Shown: one piece after another, positions 7,921 through 15,636 of the stretch
Layout of the letters: every line of letters starts with the position of its first letter
Numbering within the stretch: the stretch's first letter is position 1
Origin: DASSCW01 sp036556325
GTDB lineage: Bacteria > Chloroflexota > Limnocylindria > QHBO01
Reading direction: 5' to 3'
DNA length: 36,292 nucleotides
Assembly: GCA_036556325.1 (NCBI GenBank)
Contig: DATBJR010000106.1
Location: forward strand, 1 to 36,292
Program-made: the position numbers and the translations under genes
Notes under the pieces: model-generated
Databases searched by the model: none
What the model was told of the DNA's origin: nothing
What the model saw: only the letters and a program-made list of their open reading frames with translations

Positions 7921-8805
7921 ATGGGTCCGATCGAGGATCTGGGCAAGGCAATCAATGGCATCGCCGAGGGCGCCGGGCGCTCCACCGTGGGGCTGGGCAA
8001 CCGCTGGCGGGGCGGGTCCGGCGTGGTGGTCGAGCAGGGCAAGGTGCTCACCAACGCCCACAACCTGCACGGCGACGAGATCCGTGTCTTCTTCCCGGAC
8101 GGTCGCGAGGCCGACGGCAGGATCCTGGGGGCGGATGGGGACGGCGACCTGGCGGTGATCGGGGTGGACACCGGCGACGCGCCCGCCATCGAATGGGGCG
8201 ACGGCGGTGCGCTGGGGATCGGGGCGCCGGTGGTGGCCATCGGCAACCCGGCCGGCCAGGGCGTCCGGGTGACGCTGGGCTTTGTCTCCGGCCTGGGCCG
8301 CGTCTTCCGCGGTCCCCGTGGCCGCCGCGTGGTCGGCGCGGTGGAGCACACCGCTCCCCTGCTGCCCGGCTCGTCCGGCGGGCCGATCGTCGACGGCAGC
8401 GGCAAGCTGCTCGGCATCAACACCAACCGCCTCGGCTCCGGCTTCTACCAGGCGATCGCCGCGGATGCCGCGCTGAAGGACCGGGTGGCGGCGTTGGGCC
8501 GTGGCGAGGAGCCGAGCCGGCGACGCCTCGGCGTCGGGCTCGCCCCGTCGCACGTGGCTCGACAGCTGCGCCGGGCAGTCGGCCTGGAGGAGCGCGACGG
8601 ACTGCTGGTTCGCGAGGTCGAGGACGGCTCGCCGGCCGCGAAGGCCGGCATTGCCGAGGGCGACCTGATTGTGGCCGCCGCCGGCAGGCCGGTGGCCAGC
8701 GGCGACGACCTGTTCGACGCCATGGGCTCGGTGGCTGCCAGCGCCGCGCTGGAGGTGACCCTGCTTCGCGGCTCGGAGGAGCGGACCGTTACCATTCCGG
8801 CGTGA
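7921..8805 (+). CDS. HtrA/DegP-like serine protease with PDZ domain, no signal peptide
   Basis: A 294-residue S1C-type protease. The triad is visible: H47 (LTNAHNL), D76 (DGDLAVI) and S152 (GSSGGP). A PDZ domain follows (about 195-290, with RRRLGVGLA and the KAGIAEGDLIVAAAG core). Unlike ordinary HtrA proteins it has no signal peptide or membrane anchor, so a cytoplasmic location is expected. The start is ATG 7921, after GGAGG. Its stop overlaps the GTG of a UBP-type zinc-finger gene (GTGA), so the two are made together and may act together. Confidence 0.9.
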   Translation: MGPIEDLGKAINGIAEGAGRSTVGLGNRWRGGSGVVVEQGKVLTNAHNLHGDEIRVFFPDGREADGRILGADGDGDLAVIGVDTGDAPAIEWGDGGALGIGAPVVAIGNPAGQGVRVTLGFVSGLGRVFRGPRGRRVVGAVEHTAPLLPGSSGGPIVDGSGKLLGINTNRLGSGFYQAIAADAALKDRVAALGRGEEPSRRRLGVGLAPSHVARQLRRAVGLEERDGLLVREVEDGSPAAKAGIAEGDLIVAAAGRPVASGDDLFDAMGSVAASAALEVTLLRGSEERTVTIPA

Positions 8806-9074
8806 GCTACTGGGACGAGCCGACGTGCACCCACCAGGACGCCCTCCCCGAAACGGTCACTCCCAGCGGGGAGGGCTGCAAGGAATGCCTGGAGCTGGGC
8901 ATGGAGTGGCTGCACCTGCGCATCTGCCTGACCTGCGGTCACGTCGGCTGCTGCGACCAGTCGCCCGGTAAGCACACCACCGCTCACTTCCACGAAGCGG
9001 GCCACCCGGTGGTCCAGTCCTTCGAGCCCGATGAGGACTGGCGCTGGTGCTACGTCGACGAGGTGTACCTGTAG
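8802..9074 (+). CDS. UBP-type zinc finger protein
   Basis: A 90-residue protein that is essentially one ZnF-UBP domain. Likely zinc ligands are C9 and H11 (CTH), C26/C29 (CKEC), C42/C45 (CLTC), C50, and histidines H58, H62, H64 and H68 in KHTTAHFHEAGH. In eukaryotes this fold binds the C-terminal Gly-Gly of ubiquitin. Bacterial copies are common but of unclear function. GTG 8802 overlaps the protease stop, and the 3' end overlaps the next gene's probable start by 28 bases, so all three appear to be one transcription unit. Confidence 0.88.
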   Translation: MSYWDEPTCTHQDALPETVTPSGEGCKECLELGMEWLHLRICLTCGHVGCCDQSPGKHTTAHFHEAGHPVVQSFEPDEDWRWCYVDEVYL

Positions 9075-10507
9075 CCGACGCTCGCCGCTACGACGCCGTG
9101 GTCGTCGGCGCCGGACCGAACGGCCTGGCCGCCGCGATCACCCTGGCGCGGGCGGGGCGCAGCGTCCTCGTGCTGGAAGCCCGCCCCACGGTCGGCGGCG
9201 GCACGCGGTCCGCGGCGCTCACCCTGCCCGGCTTCGTGCACGACGTCTGCGCGGCCGTCATGCCGCTTGGCCGAGCCTCACCGGTCTTCGCCGAGTGGCC
9301 GCTGGCCGAGCATGGCCTGGAATGGATCGAGCCCCCGATCGCCCTGGCGCATCCGCTGGACGACGGCTCGGCCGCGCTGGTCCACCGCTCACTGGAGGCC
9401 ACGGCCGCCGGGCTCGGCGAGGATGGCGACGCCTATCGGCGGCTGCTCGGCCCGGTCGCTCGCGACTGGGACACGATCGTGCGCGAGCTGGTCGGCCCGC
9501 TCCGCGTCGGAGCACCGCTGCGCCATCCCGTGGCCGTGACGCGCTTCGGTCTGCAGGCCGTGCAGCCGGTCACCTGGCTGGCACGGCGCTTCCGGACGCC
9601 ACGCGCCAGGGCGCTGCTCGGTGGCGTGGCGGCGCACGCGTTCGTTCCCCTGCAGTGGCCGGTCACCGGTGCCTTCGCCATCTCGCTGCTCGGCAGTGCG
9701 CACGCGGTCGGCTGGCCAATCCCTCGCGGCGGCGCCCAGCACCTGGCCGATGCGCTGGCGTCCTATCTCCGCTCACTGGGCGGTGAGATCCAGACGGATC
9801 ACGAGGTGACCAGCCTGGCGGCGCTGCCACCGCGTCGGGCGCTGCTGCTGGACGTCACGCCGCGCCAGGTCCTGCGCATCACCGGCGACCGATTCGGCGG
9901 GCTCTATCGCCGGCAGCTGCGCCGGTTCCGGTACGGGCCAGGGGTCTTCAAGGTCGACCTGGCGCTCGATGCGCCGATCCCCTGGGCCAACCCGGAGCTT
10001 GCGCAGGCGGGAACCGTGCACCTGGGTGGCGCCCTCGACGAGCTCGTGCGCTCCGAGCGGTCGGTGGGTCGCGGACGTCCGTCGGGCAGGCCCTTCGTCA
10101 TGGTGGCGCAGCCATCGGCCTTCGATCCGACGCGCGCACCGCAAGGCCGGCACGTGGCGTGGGCCTACTGCCACGTGCCGAACGGTTCGCGCGCCGACCT
10201 GACGAATGCGGTGCTTGCCCAGCTCGAGCGCTTTGCGCCGGGAATCGGCTCGCATGTGCTCGGCCGCTCGACCATGGGGCCGGCGGCGATGGAGCGGTAC
10301 AACGCCAACTATGTCGGCGGCGACATCACCGGCGGGCTCCAGGACCTGCGGCAGCTGTGGACCCGGCCGGCCATCCGCCCCGATCCGTACTCCACGCCGG
10401 ATCCGGGCATCTTCATCTGCTCGGCCTCGACACCGCCCGGTGGCGGCGTGCACGGGCTGTGCGGCGCGCACGCGGCGCAGTCGGCTCTGCGCGGCGTGCT
10501 GGCCTAG
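9047..10507 (+). CDS. FAD/NAD(P)-dependent oxidoreductase, phytoene-desaturase (CrtI/PYROXD2) superfamily
   Basis: A 486-residue flavoprotein. The N-terminal dinucleotide fold has VVVGAGPNGLAAA (GxGxxG near 21-26) and the following LVLEARPTVGGGTRS. The C-terminal FAD-contact segment is the CSASTPPGGGVHGLCG type found in CrtI-like proteins. No carotenoid gene is nearby, so a pigment role is not supported. GTG 9047, with GAGGA about 10 bases upstream, is the only start before the nucleotide-binding motif. The TAG stop shares CTAG with the stop of the convergent glycosylase gene. Confidence 0.85.
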   Translation: MLRRRGVPVADARRYDAVVVGAGPNGLAAAITLARAGRSVLVLEARPTVGGGTRSAALTLPGFVHDVCAAVMPLGRASPVFAEWPLAEHGLEWIEPPIALAHPLDDGSAALVHRSLEATAAGLGEDGDAYRRLLGPVARDWDTIVRELVGPLRVGAPLRHPVAVTRFGLQAVQPVTWLARRFRTPRARALLGGVAAHAFVPLQWPVTGAFAISLLGSAHAVGWPIPRGGAQHLADALASYLRSLGGEIQTDHEVTSLAALPPRRALLLDVTPRQVLRITGDRFGGLYRRQLRRFRYGPGVFKVDLALDAPIPWANPELAQAGTVHLGGALDELVRSERSVGRGRPSGRPFVMVAQPSAFDPTRAPQGRHVAWAYCHVPNGSRADLTNAVLAQLERFAPGIGSHVLGRSTMGPAAMERYNANYVGGDITGGLQDLRQLWTRPAIRPDPYSTPDPGIFICSASTPPGGGVHGLCGAHAAQSALRGVLA

Positions 10508-11697
10508 ATCACGCGGGCCTCGACCTCGCCGCGCTCCGTCGCCCAGCGCGGCGGCAGGTCGGGCAGCGCCACCCGATCGGCACCCAGCCACGCGCTCAGC
10601 TCGCGGATGGCCGTCTCGACCGCCGGCCAGGCATCGCGGGGAGCGTCCGGCTCGGCGTGGACGGCGTTCAGGCGCAGCACGCCCGCCTTGCGATCCATGA
10701 CCGGGTCGATCCGCCCGATGAGCCGATCCCCGTGCAGGATGGGCAGCACGTAATAGCCGAACTCGCGCCTCGCCACCGGGATGTAGATCTCCAGCTTGAA
10801 GCGGAAGTCGAACAGCAGGAGCGCGCGCTCGCGGTCGGCAACCAGCGGGTCGAATGGGCCGAGTAGCACGGTGCGCGGCTGCCAGGCGCCGGCGTCCAGC
10901 TGCGCCAGAGCGTCGCGGTGGGCGAGCCAGTCACCGGGGAGGCCGTCGATCGCCACCGGCACCGCGACGCCGTCGGCCCGCAGGGATTCCTCAGCCTCGT
11001 CGCGGAAGGGCAGCGCCGCTGACTCGAGGGCATGGCCCCAGCCCGGGCGGTCGATGCCTCGCGCCCGAAGCTGGCGATCCAGCAGCTCGACCGCCGCCAT
11101 CGGCTCAGGCAGCGGCTCCTCCGCACCTGGGAAGACGCGCTCGAACAGGTCCCAGACCCGCTGCGTCCCTTCGCGCCAGCTGATGGCGATCTCACCGGCA
11201 TGCCACAGGATCTCGAGCATGCGCCCGGTGTTCTTTCCATCGTTCCAGCCGCCGGTCCGCCACGGCACGTCCGCCCGGTCGTCGAAGTCGCGGGTGAAGC
11301 GCGGGCCGTGGCGGCGGATCTCGTCGAGGATGTAGTCGCGGAAGCCGGCGTTGTCCTGCAGCCACTCGGCGACGTAGCTGCCGCGGGTGTAGTCCTGGCG
11401 GGGATAGCGCAGCATCACCGGGCGCTGCAGCGGCAGGTCGCTGACCGGGATCAGGTGCGCGCGGTACTCGAACAGCCGGCGCGGCGGCTCCTCCAGCATG
11501 GCGCGCAGCTCGTCGCGGTCGAAGGCGCCAACCCGGCTGAAGAGCGTGAGGCGCTCCGCACGGTCCACCACCGAGGTCGGGTCGACCTGCACCCGGGTGA
11601 GCCGCTCCACCGCCCCCAGCAGCGACGGGCGTGGCCCGGCCAGCTGGCTGGCGAGGATGGTGAGGCGGCGAGCGTCCTGCAGGCCGAGGCGTCGCAT
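10504..11697 (-). CDS. YcaQ/AlkZ-like DNA glycosylase (HTH_42 family)
   Basis: A 397-residue winged-helix protein of the YcaQ/AlkZ family, which removes alkylated bases and unhooks interstrand crosslinks. The N-terminal VERLTRVQVDPTSVVDRA contains the catalytic QxD motif (Q37, D39), the form I associate with YcaQ-type rather than AlkZ-type (QxQ) enzymes. The C-terminal LLGPFDPLVADRER and LPILHGDRLIGRIDP segments are typical. I trimmed the start to ATG 11697: the upstream frame overlaps the divergent gene. A -10-like box lies 7 bases before it. Confidence 0.88.
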   Translation of the reverse strand: MRRLGLQDARRLTILASQLAGPRPSLLGAVERLTRVQVDPTSVVDRAERLTLFSRVGAFDRDELRAMLEEPPRRLFEYRAHLIPVSDLPLQRPVMLRYPRQDYTRGSYVAEWLQDNAGFRDYILDEIRRHGPRFTRDFDDRADVPWRTGGWNDGKNTGRMLEILWHAGEIAISWREGTQRVWDLFERVFPGAEEPLPEPMAAVELLDRQLRARGIDRPGWGHALESAALPFRDEAEESLRADGVAVPVAIDGLPGDWLAHRDALAQLDAGAWQPRTVLLGPFDPLVADRERALLLFDFRFKLEIYIPVARREFGYYVLPILHGDRLIGRIDPVMDRKAGVLRLNAVHAEPDAPRDAWPAVETAIRELSAWLGADRVALPDLPPRWATERGEVEARVI

Positions 11698-11704
11698 CGG
11701 ACCC

Positions 11705-11717
11705 AGTGTGGCAGACT
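11705..11717. promoter_or_regulatory. Compact divergent promoter
   Basis: Only 27 bases separate two divergent start codons. CACACT on the minus strand (11705-11710) and CAGACT on the plus strand (11712-11717) each end exactly 7 bases before their ATG. Both genes would be leaderless and compete for one polymerase site. The boxes are weak matches to TANNNT. Confidence 0.4.
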
Positions 11718-11724
11718 CCGCCGC

Positions 11725-12399
11725 ATGATCGCCTCGGTGCGCGTGGTCGGCACGGGACGGGCGGGAACGGCCATCGCCGGGCGTCTGCGTCAGCGCCGGG
11801 TCCCGGTCAGCGCGGGGCGCGATCCAGTTGCCGACGCGGACCTGGTGCTGCTCGCCGTCCCCGACTCCGCAATCGCGGAGGTGGCGCAGCAGGTCCCCAT
11901 CGGCCCATGGGTCGCCCACGTGAGTGGCGCGACGTTGCTGAGCGCCCTCGACCCCCACCAGCGCCGCTTCAGCGTGCACCCGTTGCAGACGCTCTCACTG
12001 CAGCGCGGTCCGGAGCAGCTCGACGGCGCCTGGGCTGCCATCACCTTCGAGACCGATGCTGCCCGGGCCGCAGCCGAATGGCTGGCCGCCACCCTTGGAC
12101 TGCGCGCCTTCCCCCTGGCCGATGCGGACAAGCCGCTGTACCACGCCGGCGCGGCCATCGCCTCGAACTTCCTGGTGACCCTGTACCGGGCGGCGGCGCG
12201 GCTCCTCGAGGAGTCCTCCGCGCCGCCGGAGGCACTGGTTCCCCTGATGCAGCGCACGATCGAGAACGGCTTCGCGCTCACCGGGCCGATCGCGCGCGGT
12301 GACTGGTCCACGGTCGAGGCCCACCTCCGTGCCCTGGAGGAGCGCGCGCCGGACCTGGTTCCGCTGTACCGCGCCCTGGCGGAGGCCACGCGTCCGTGA
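11725..12399 (+). CDS. Rossmann-fold/DUF2520 oxidoreductase, candidate alternative ketopantoate reductase
   Basis: A 224-residue protein. An N-terminal Rossmann fold (VRVVGTGRAGTAIAGRL, then DLVLLAVPDSAIAEVA) is followed by a helical DUF2520 domain (from about 115, including YHAGAAIASNFLVTLYRAA). It heads an operon with panC and panB; the GTG of panC overlaps its stop. Ketopantoate reduction is the step between PanB and PanC, and no panE is visible. A DUF2520-type ketopantoate reductase (PanG, Francisella) has been described as I recall, which makes this role likely but unproven. Confidence 0.82.
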   Translation: MIASVRVVGTGRAGTAIAGRLRQRRVPVSAGRDPVADADLVLLAVPDSAIAEVAQQVPIGPWVAHVSGATLLSALDPHQRRFSVHPLQTLSLQRGPEQLDGAWAAITFETDAARAAAEWLAATLGLRAFPLADADKPLYHAGAAIASNFLVTLYRAAARLLEESSAPPEALVPLMQRTIENGFALTGPIARGDWSTVEAHLRALEERAPDLVPLYRALAEATRP

Positions 12400-13202
12400 A
12401 GCTGGCCCGGACCGTCGCCGAGCTGCGCTCGGTGCTCGACCCGTCGCACGCGGCCGGCCGCTCCGTCGGCCTTGTGCCGACCATGGGCGCCTTCCATGCC
12501 GGCCACCTGGCGTTGATGGCCGCCACCCGCGCCGCCAATGACCTGGTGGTCGTGTCGCTGTTCGTGAACCCGGCCCAGTTCGGGCCATCCGAGGACCTGG
12601 CGCGCTACCCCCGTGACGAGGCCGCCGACGCCGCTGCCGCCGACGCCGCCGGCGTCGACGTGCTGTTCGTGCCGTCCGTCGACGAGATGTACCCGCCCGG
12701 CTTCGACACCTGGGTCGATCCCGGCCAGCTGGCCACCGTCCTGGAAGGCGCCGTTCGTCCCGGCCACTTTCGGGGGGTGGCCACGGTCTGCACCCGCCTG
12801 TTCGGCCTGGTAGGGCCGGCGCGTGCTTACTTCGGGCGCAAGGATGCGCAGCAGGTGGCCGTGGTCAAGCAGGTCGTCCGGGACCTGGCCCTGCCCGTGG
12901 AGGTCGTGGCCTGCCCCACCGTTCGCGACCCCGATGGCCTGGCGCTCTCCTCCCGGAACGGCTACCTGTCGCCGGCAGAGCGAACAACGGCACTGGCGCT
13001 GCCGCGCGCGCTGAACGCCGGGCTGCGGGCACACCGGGACGGCGGCGATCCGGTCGCCTCAGCCGAGGCGGTGCTGGCCAGGGAACCGGGGCTGCCGGTT
13101 GACTATGTGGCCGTCGCAGACCTCGATGGACCGACGCTGGCAGCGGCGGTGCGGATCGGCGCAACCCGGCTCATCGACAACGTTCGGTTGGCGGACGGCT
13201 AG
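12396..13202 (+). CDS. panC: Pantothenate synthetase (pantoate-beta-alanine ligase)
   Basis: A 268-residue cytoplasmic enzyme that joins pantoate and beta-alanine with ATP to make pantothenate. Diagnostic motifs are LVPTMGAFHAGH (about 26-37, the HIGH-like nucleotide site), SLFVNPAQFGPSEDL, RPGHFRGVATV, FGRKDAQQ and LALSSRNGYLSP (the KMSKS-like loop). Length is normal to slightly short. The GTG start at 12396 overlaps the DUF2520 stop; panB follows 46 bases later. Confidence 0.96.
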   Translation: MKLARTVAELRSVLDPSHAAGRSVGLVPTMGAFHAGHLALMAATRAANDLVVVSLFVNPAQFGPSEDLARYPRDEAADAAAADAAGVDVLFVPSVDEMYPPGFDTWVDPGQLATVLEGAVRPGHFRGVATVCTRLFGLVGPARAYFGRKDAQQVAVVKQVVRDLALPVEVVACPTVRDPDGLALSSRNGYLSPAERTTALALPRALNAGLRAHRDGGDPVASAEAVLAREPGLPVDYVAVADLDGPTLAAAVRIGATRLIDNVRLADG

Positions 13203-13248
13203 GTTGGCCGTGGCGACGCCACCGGTAGCCGTTGTCGGGGGTGGCACA

Positions 13249-14178
13249 ATGGCCGGCATGAGCAGCGAGATGGGTCCCGGCACGACAGGTGGCGCTCCGA
13301 AGAAGCCCACCAGGATCGGCCTGGCGGAGTTGGCGGCGCTGAAGCACGACGGCACGCCGATCGTGATGGTCACCGCCTACGACACGCCCAGCGCACGGCT
13401 GGCGGACGAGGCGGGCGTGGACATCGTATTCACCGGCGACTCGGCAGCGAACAACGTGCTGGGCTACGCGGACACGACCCCGATCAGCATGGACGAGATG
13501 GTGATGCTGGCCAGGGCCGCGCGACGTGGGACGCATCGGGCCTTCTTCATGGTCGACATGCCGCTGGGCGCGTTCCAGGTCAGTGACGAGGACGCGGTAC
13601 GCAACGCCGTGCGGCTCGTCAAGGAGACCGGCGCCGAGGCCGTGAAGATCGAGGGCGGCGGGCCGATGGTCTCGCGTGCCCGCGCGATCGTGGCCGCCGG
13701 CATCCCGGTGATGGGCCACCTGGGCCTCACCCCGCAGACCGCGACCATGCTGGGCGGCTACAAGGCGCAGGGGCGCACGGCCTCCAAGGCCCGCCAGCTC
13801 TATGCCGATGCCCTGGCGCTCCAGGCCGTCGGCTGCTTCGCCATCGTGCTCGAGGCAGTGCCCGCCAAGGTCGCCGCTCGGATCACCGAGGCGCTCCGCA
13901 TTCCGACCATTGGCATCGGTGCCGGCGTGGAGACCTCCGGCCAGGTGCTGGTGTGGCACGACCTGCTTGGCATCAACGAGGGCCGCCTGGCCAAGTTCGT
14001 GAAGCGTTACGCCAACGTCGCCGGCGAGATCCGAGGCGGCCTCGAAGCGTTCGCCGCCGACGTTCGCGCCAAGGCCTACCCCGCCGAGGAGCACACGTAC
14101 CCCATCAGCGACGAGGAGTTCGCGCTGTTCGAGTCAGAGGTCGCACCGGGCGTCCTGGTCGCCGACGACTGGCTCTAG
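13249..14178 (+). CDS. panB: 3-methyl-2-oxobutanoate hydroxymethyltransferase (ketopantoate synthase)
   Basis: About 309 residues. PanB transfers a hydroxymethyl group from methylene-tetrahydrofolate to 2-oxoisovalerate. Visible family motifs: VTAYDTPSARLADEAG, TGDSAANNVLGY, FMVDMPLGAFQ, AVKIEGG, VMGHLGLTPQ and GIGAGVETSGQVLVWHDLLG. ATG 13249 has GGGGGTGG upstream. ATG 13258 is an alternative, because CACAAT lies 7 bases before it and could make a leaderless internal transcript. A 20-residue N-terminal tail precedes the conserved part. With panC and the DUF2520 protein it forms a nearly complete pantoate/pantothenate unit. Confidence 0.96.
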   Translation: MAGMSSEMGPGTTGGAPKKPTRIGLAELAALKHDGTPIVMVTAYDTPSARLADEAGVDIVFTGDSAANNVLGYADTTPISMDEMVMLARAARRGTHRAFFMVDMPLGAFQVSDEDAVRNAVRLVKETGAEAVKIEGGGPMVSRARAIVAAGIPVMGHLGLTPQTATMLGGYKAQGRTASKARQLYADALALQAVGCFAIVLEAVPAKVAARITEALRIPTIGIGAGVETSGQVLVWHDLLGINEGRLAKFVKRYANVAGEIRGGLEAFAADVRAKAYPAEEHTYPISDEEFALFESEVAPGVLVADDWL

Positions 14179-14270
14179 GCCTCTCCTTTTCACCATCTGC
14201 TCACGAGCGGAGCCTTGGGCACGCTGCGGCATGGGTTCGAGCACCAAACAGCGCCCGGGAGGCCGAGCAG

Positions 14271-14801
14271 TCAGGTGCGCAGCTCGTAGACGAGCTCCAG
14301 GCCGTCGCGGTCGTCCCACTGCTGGCCGGTCTGCACGAATCCGAGCTTACGGATGAGGTTCTCCGACCGCTCGTTGCCGGGTGACACGCTGGCGCGGAAG
14401 AGGCGGATGCCGAATTCGCGGGTTGCCCAGGCAAACGCCCAGCGGACGGCCTCGATGGCGTACCCGCGACCGCGTGCCCCGGGCAGCAGCGAATAGCCGA
14501 TCTCGACCATGCCGCGCTCGTCCGGTCCGGCGTGGAAATTCAGGTAGCCGATGACCTGGCGCGGGCCCGTCGCGGGCCTGAGGACGATGGCGCGCAGCAG
14601 CCACGGCCCGTCCGCCGGTCGTTCACGCAGCTGCTGGGCGCGGAAGGCGGCGAGCAGGCGGAGCTCGTCGACCCACTCGTCCGGGACCGAGGCGTCGATC
14701 CGCTCGGCGAGGCCATTGCCGTCTTCGTCTGCAACCGCGTCGAGCTCGGCCAAGGTCAGCAGGTGGAGCTCCAGCCGGTCGGTGACGATGACCTCGTGCA
14801 C
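14271..14801 (-). CDS. GNAT acetyltransferase (RimJ/RimL-like)
   Basis: A 176-residue Acetyltransf_3-type enzyme. It has an N-terminal VTDRLELHLLTLAEL strand-helix typical of RimL-like proteins, the acetyl-CoA loop LLPGARGRGYAIEAVRWA, and the FRASVSPGNERSENLIRKLGF segment near the C terminus. The start is GTG 14801, 10 bases after the sirtuin stop; further upstream the frame is antisense of the sirtuin. Substrate is unknown. Pairing with a deacylase gene suggests a possible acetylation switch, but this is inference. Confidence 0.85.
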   Translation of the reverse strand: MHEVIVTDRLELHLLTLAELDAVADEDGNGLAERIDASVPDEWVDELRLLAAFRAQQLRERPADGPWLLRAIVLRPATGPRQVIGYLNFHAGPDERGMVEIGYSLLPGARGRGYAIEAVRWAFAWATREFGIRLFRASVSPGNERSENLIRKLGFVQTGQQWDDRDGLELVYELRT

Positions 14802-14811
14802 GCCCGGCCGC

Positions 14812-15612
14812 CTAGGTCTCGCCGGCACTGTGCGGCGCCGGAACCGCGGCCGCCACCTGCGCGACCAGGGCCGGCAGGATCTCGCCGATCTGGCCACTGA
14901 GCACGGCGTGCGCCACCCCATCCATCGGCGTTGGCTCGGCGTTGATGACGACCAGCCGCGCACCGTTGGCCAGCGCCCGTTCGGGCAACCAGGCTGCCGG
15001 GTACACCGTCAACGACGTGCCGATGGCCAGGAAGAGGTCGCTCTGCGCTGCCGCGGCCTCCGCCCGAGCCAGGTCGTCCCGGACCAGCTGCTGGCCGAAC
15101 GAGATCGTCGCCGACTTGAGGATGCCGCCGCAGGCGAGGCATGCCGGATCGGGCTCGCCGGCGCGAACGCGCTCCAGCACGTCGCCCATCGGCCCACGGT
15201 CACCACAGCTGAGGCAGACGTAGTCGCGGCTGCTGCCATGGATCTCGATCACCCGCTCGGCGGAGCTGCCAGCCGCAAGGTGCAGGCCATCGATGTTCTG
15301 CGTGACGAGCAGGGCCAGGCGGCCGAGCCCCTCCAGCTCGGCCAGCGCCCGATGCCCCGCATTGGGCTGCGCTCGCAGCGCCGGGTGGTCCAGGCGCGCC
15401 TGCCACGCCTCGCGTCGAGCCTCGGGGTGCGCCAGGTAGTAGCGGATGTCGGCCCTGGCCTCCGCCTTCGGATCGCGCGTCCACACGCCCTGCGGCCCGC
15501 GGAAGTCGGGAATGCCCGATTCGGTGGAGATGCCCGCGCCTGTCAACGCGACGGTGTGGCGGGCGGCGGACAGCCAGGCGGCGACGTCCGACAGCGCCAT
15601 CGGCCTATCCAT
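14812..15612 (-). CDS. cobB: Sir2-family NAD-dependent protein deacylase
   Basis: A 266-residue sirtuin. Visible motifs: LTGAGISTESGIPDFRG (NAD pocket), TQNIDGLH, catalytic His in IEIHGS, a zinc-binding pair of CxxC (CLSC and CLAC), FGQQL and IGTSLTVYPAA. It removes acyl groups from lysine using NAD. ATG 15612 has TACCAT 9 bases upstream (leaderless); ATG 15600 (MALSD) is an alternative. The GNAT gene follows 10 bases downstream. Confidence 0.93.
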   Translation of the reverse strand: MDRPMALSDVAAWLSAARHTVALTGAGISTESGIPDFRGPQGVWTRDPKAEARADIRYYLAHPEARREAWQARLDHPALRAQPNAGHRALAELEGLGRLALLVTQNIDGLHLAAGSSAERVIEIHGSSRDYVCLSCGDRGPMGDVLERVRAGEPDPACLACGGILKSATISFGQQLVRDDLARAEAAAAQSDLFLAIGTSLTVYPAAWLPERALANGARLVVINAEPTPMDGVAHAVLSGQIGEILPALVAQVAAAVPAPHSAGET

Positions 15613-15636
15613 GGGTAGCCGATGGTAGCGGCGACC

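Noticed and set aside
9047..10507. Carotenoid desaturase assignment for the FAD oxidoreductase
   Set aside because: Superfamily motifs fit, but no crtB, crtE or other pigment gene is nearby. A general oxidoreductase call is safer.
14220..14262. tRNA-like GGTTCGAGCACC segment after panB
   Set aside because: It resembles a T-arm, but the closing stem mismatches and no acceptor, D-arm or anticodon arm can be folded around it.
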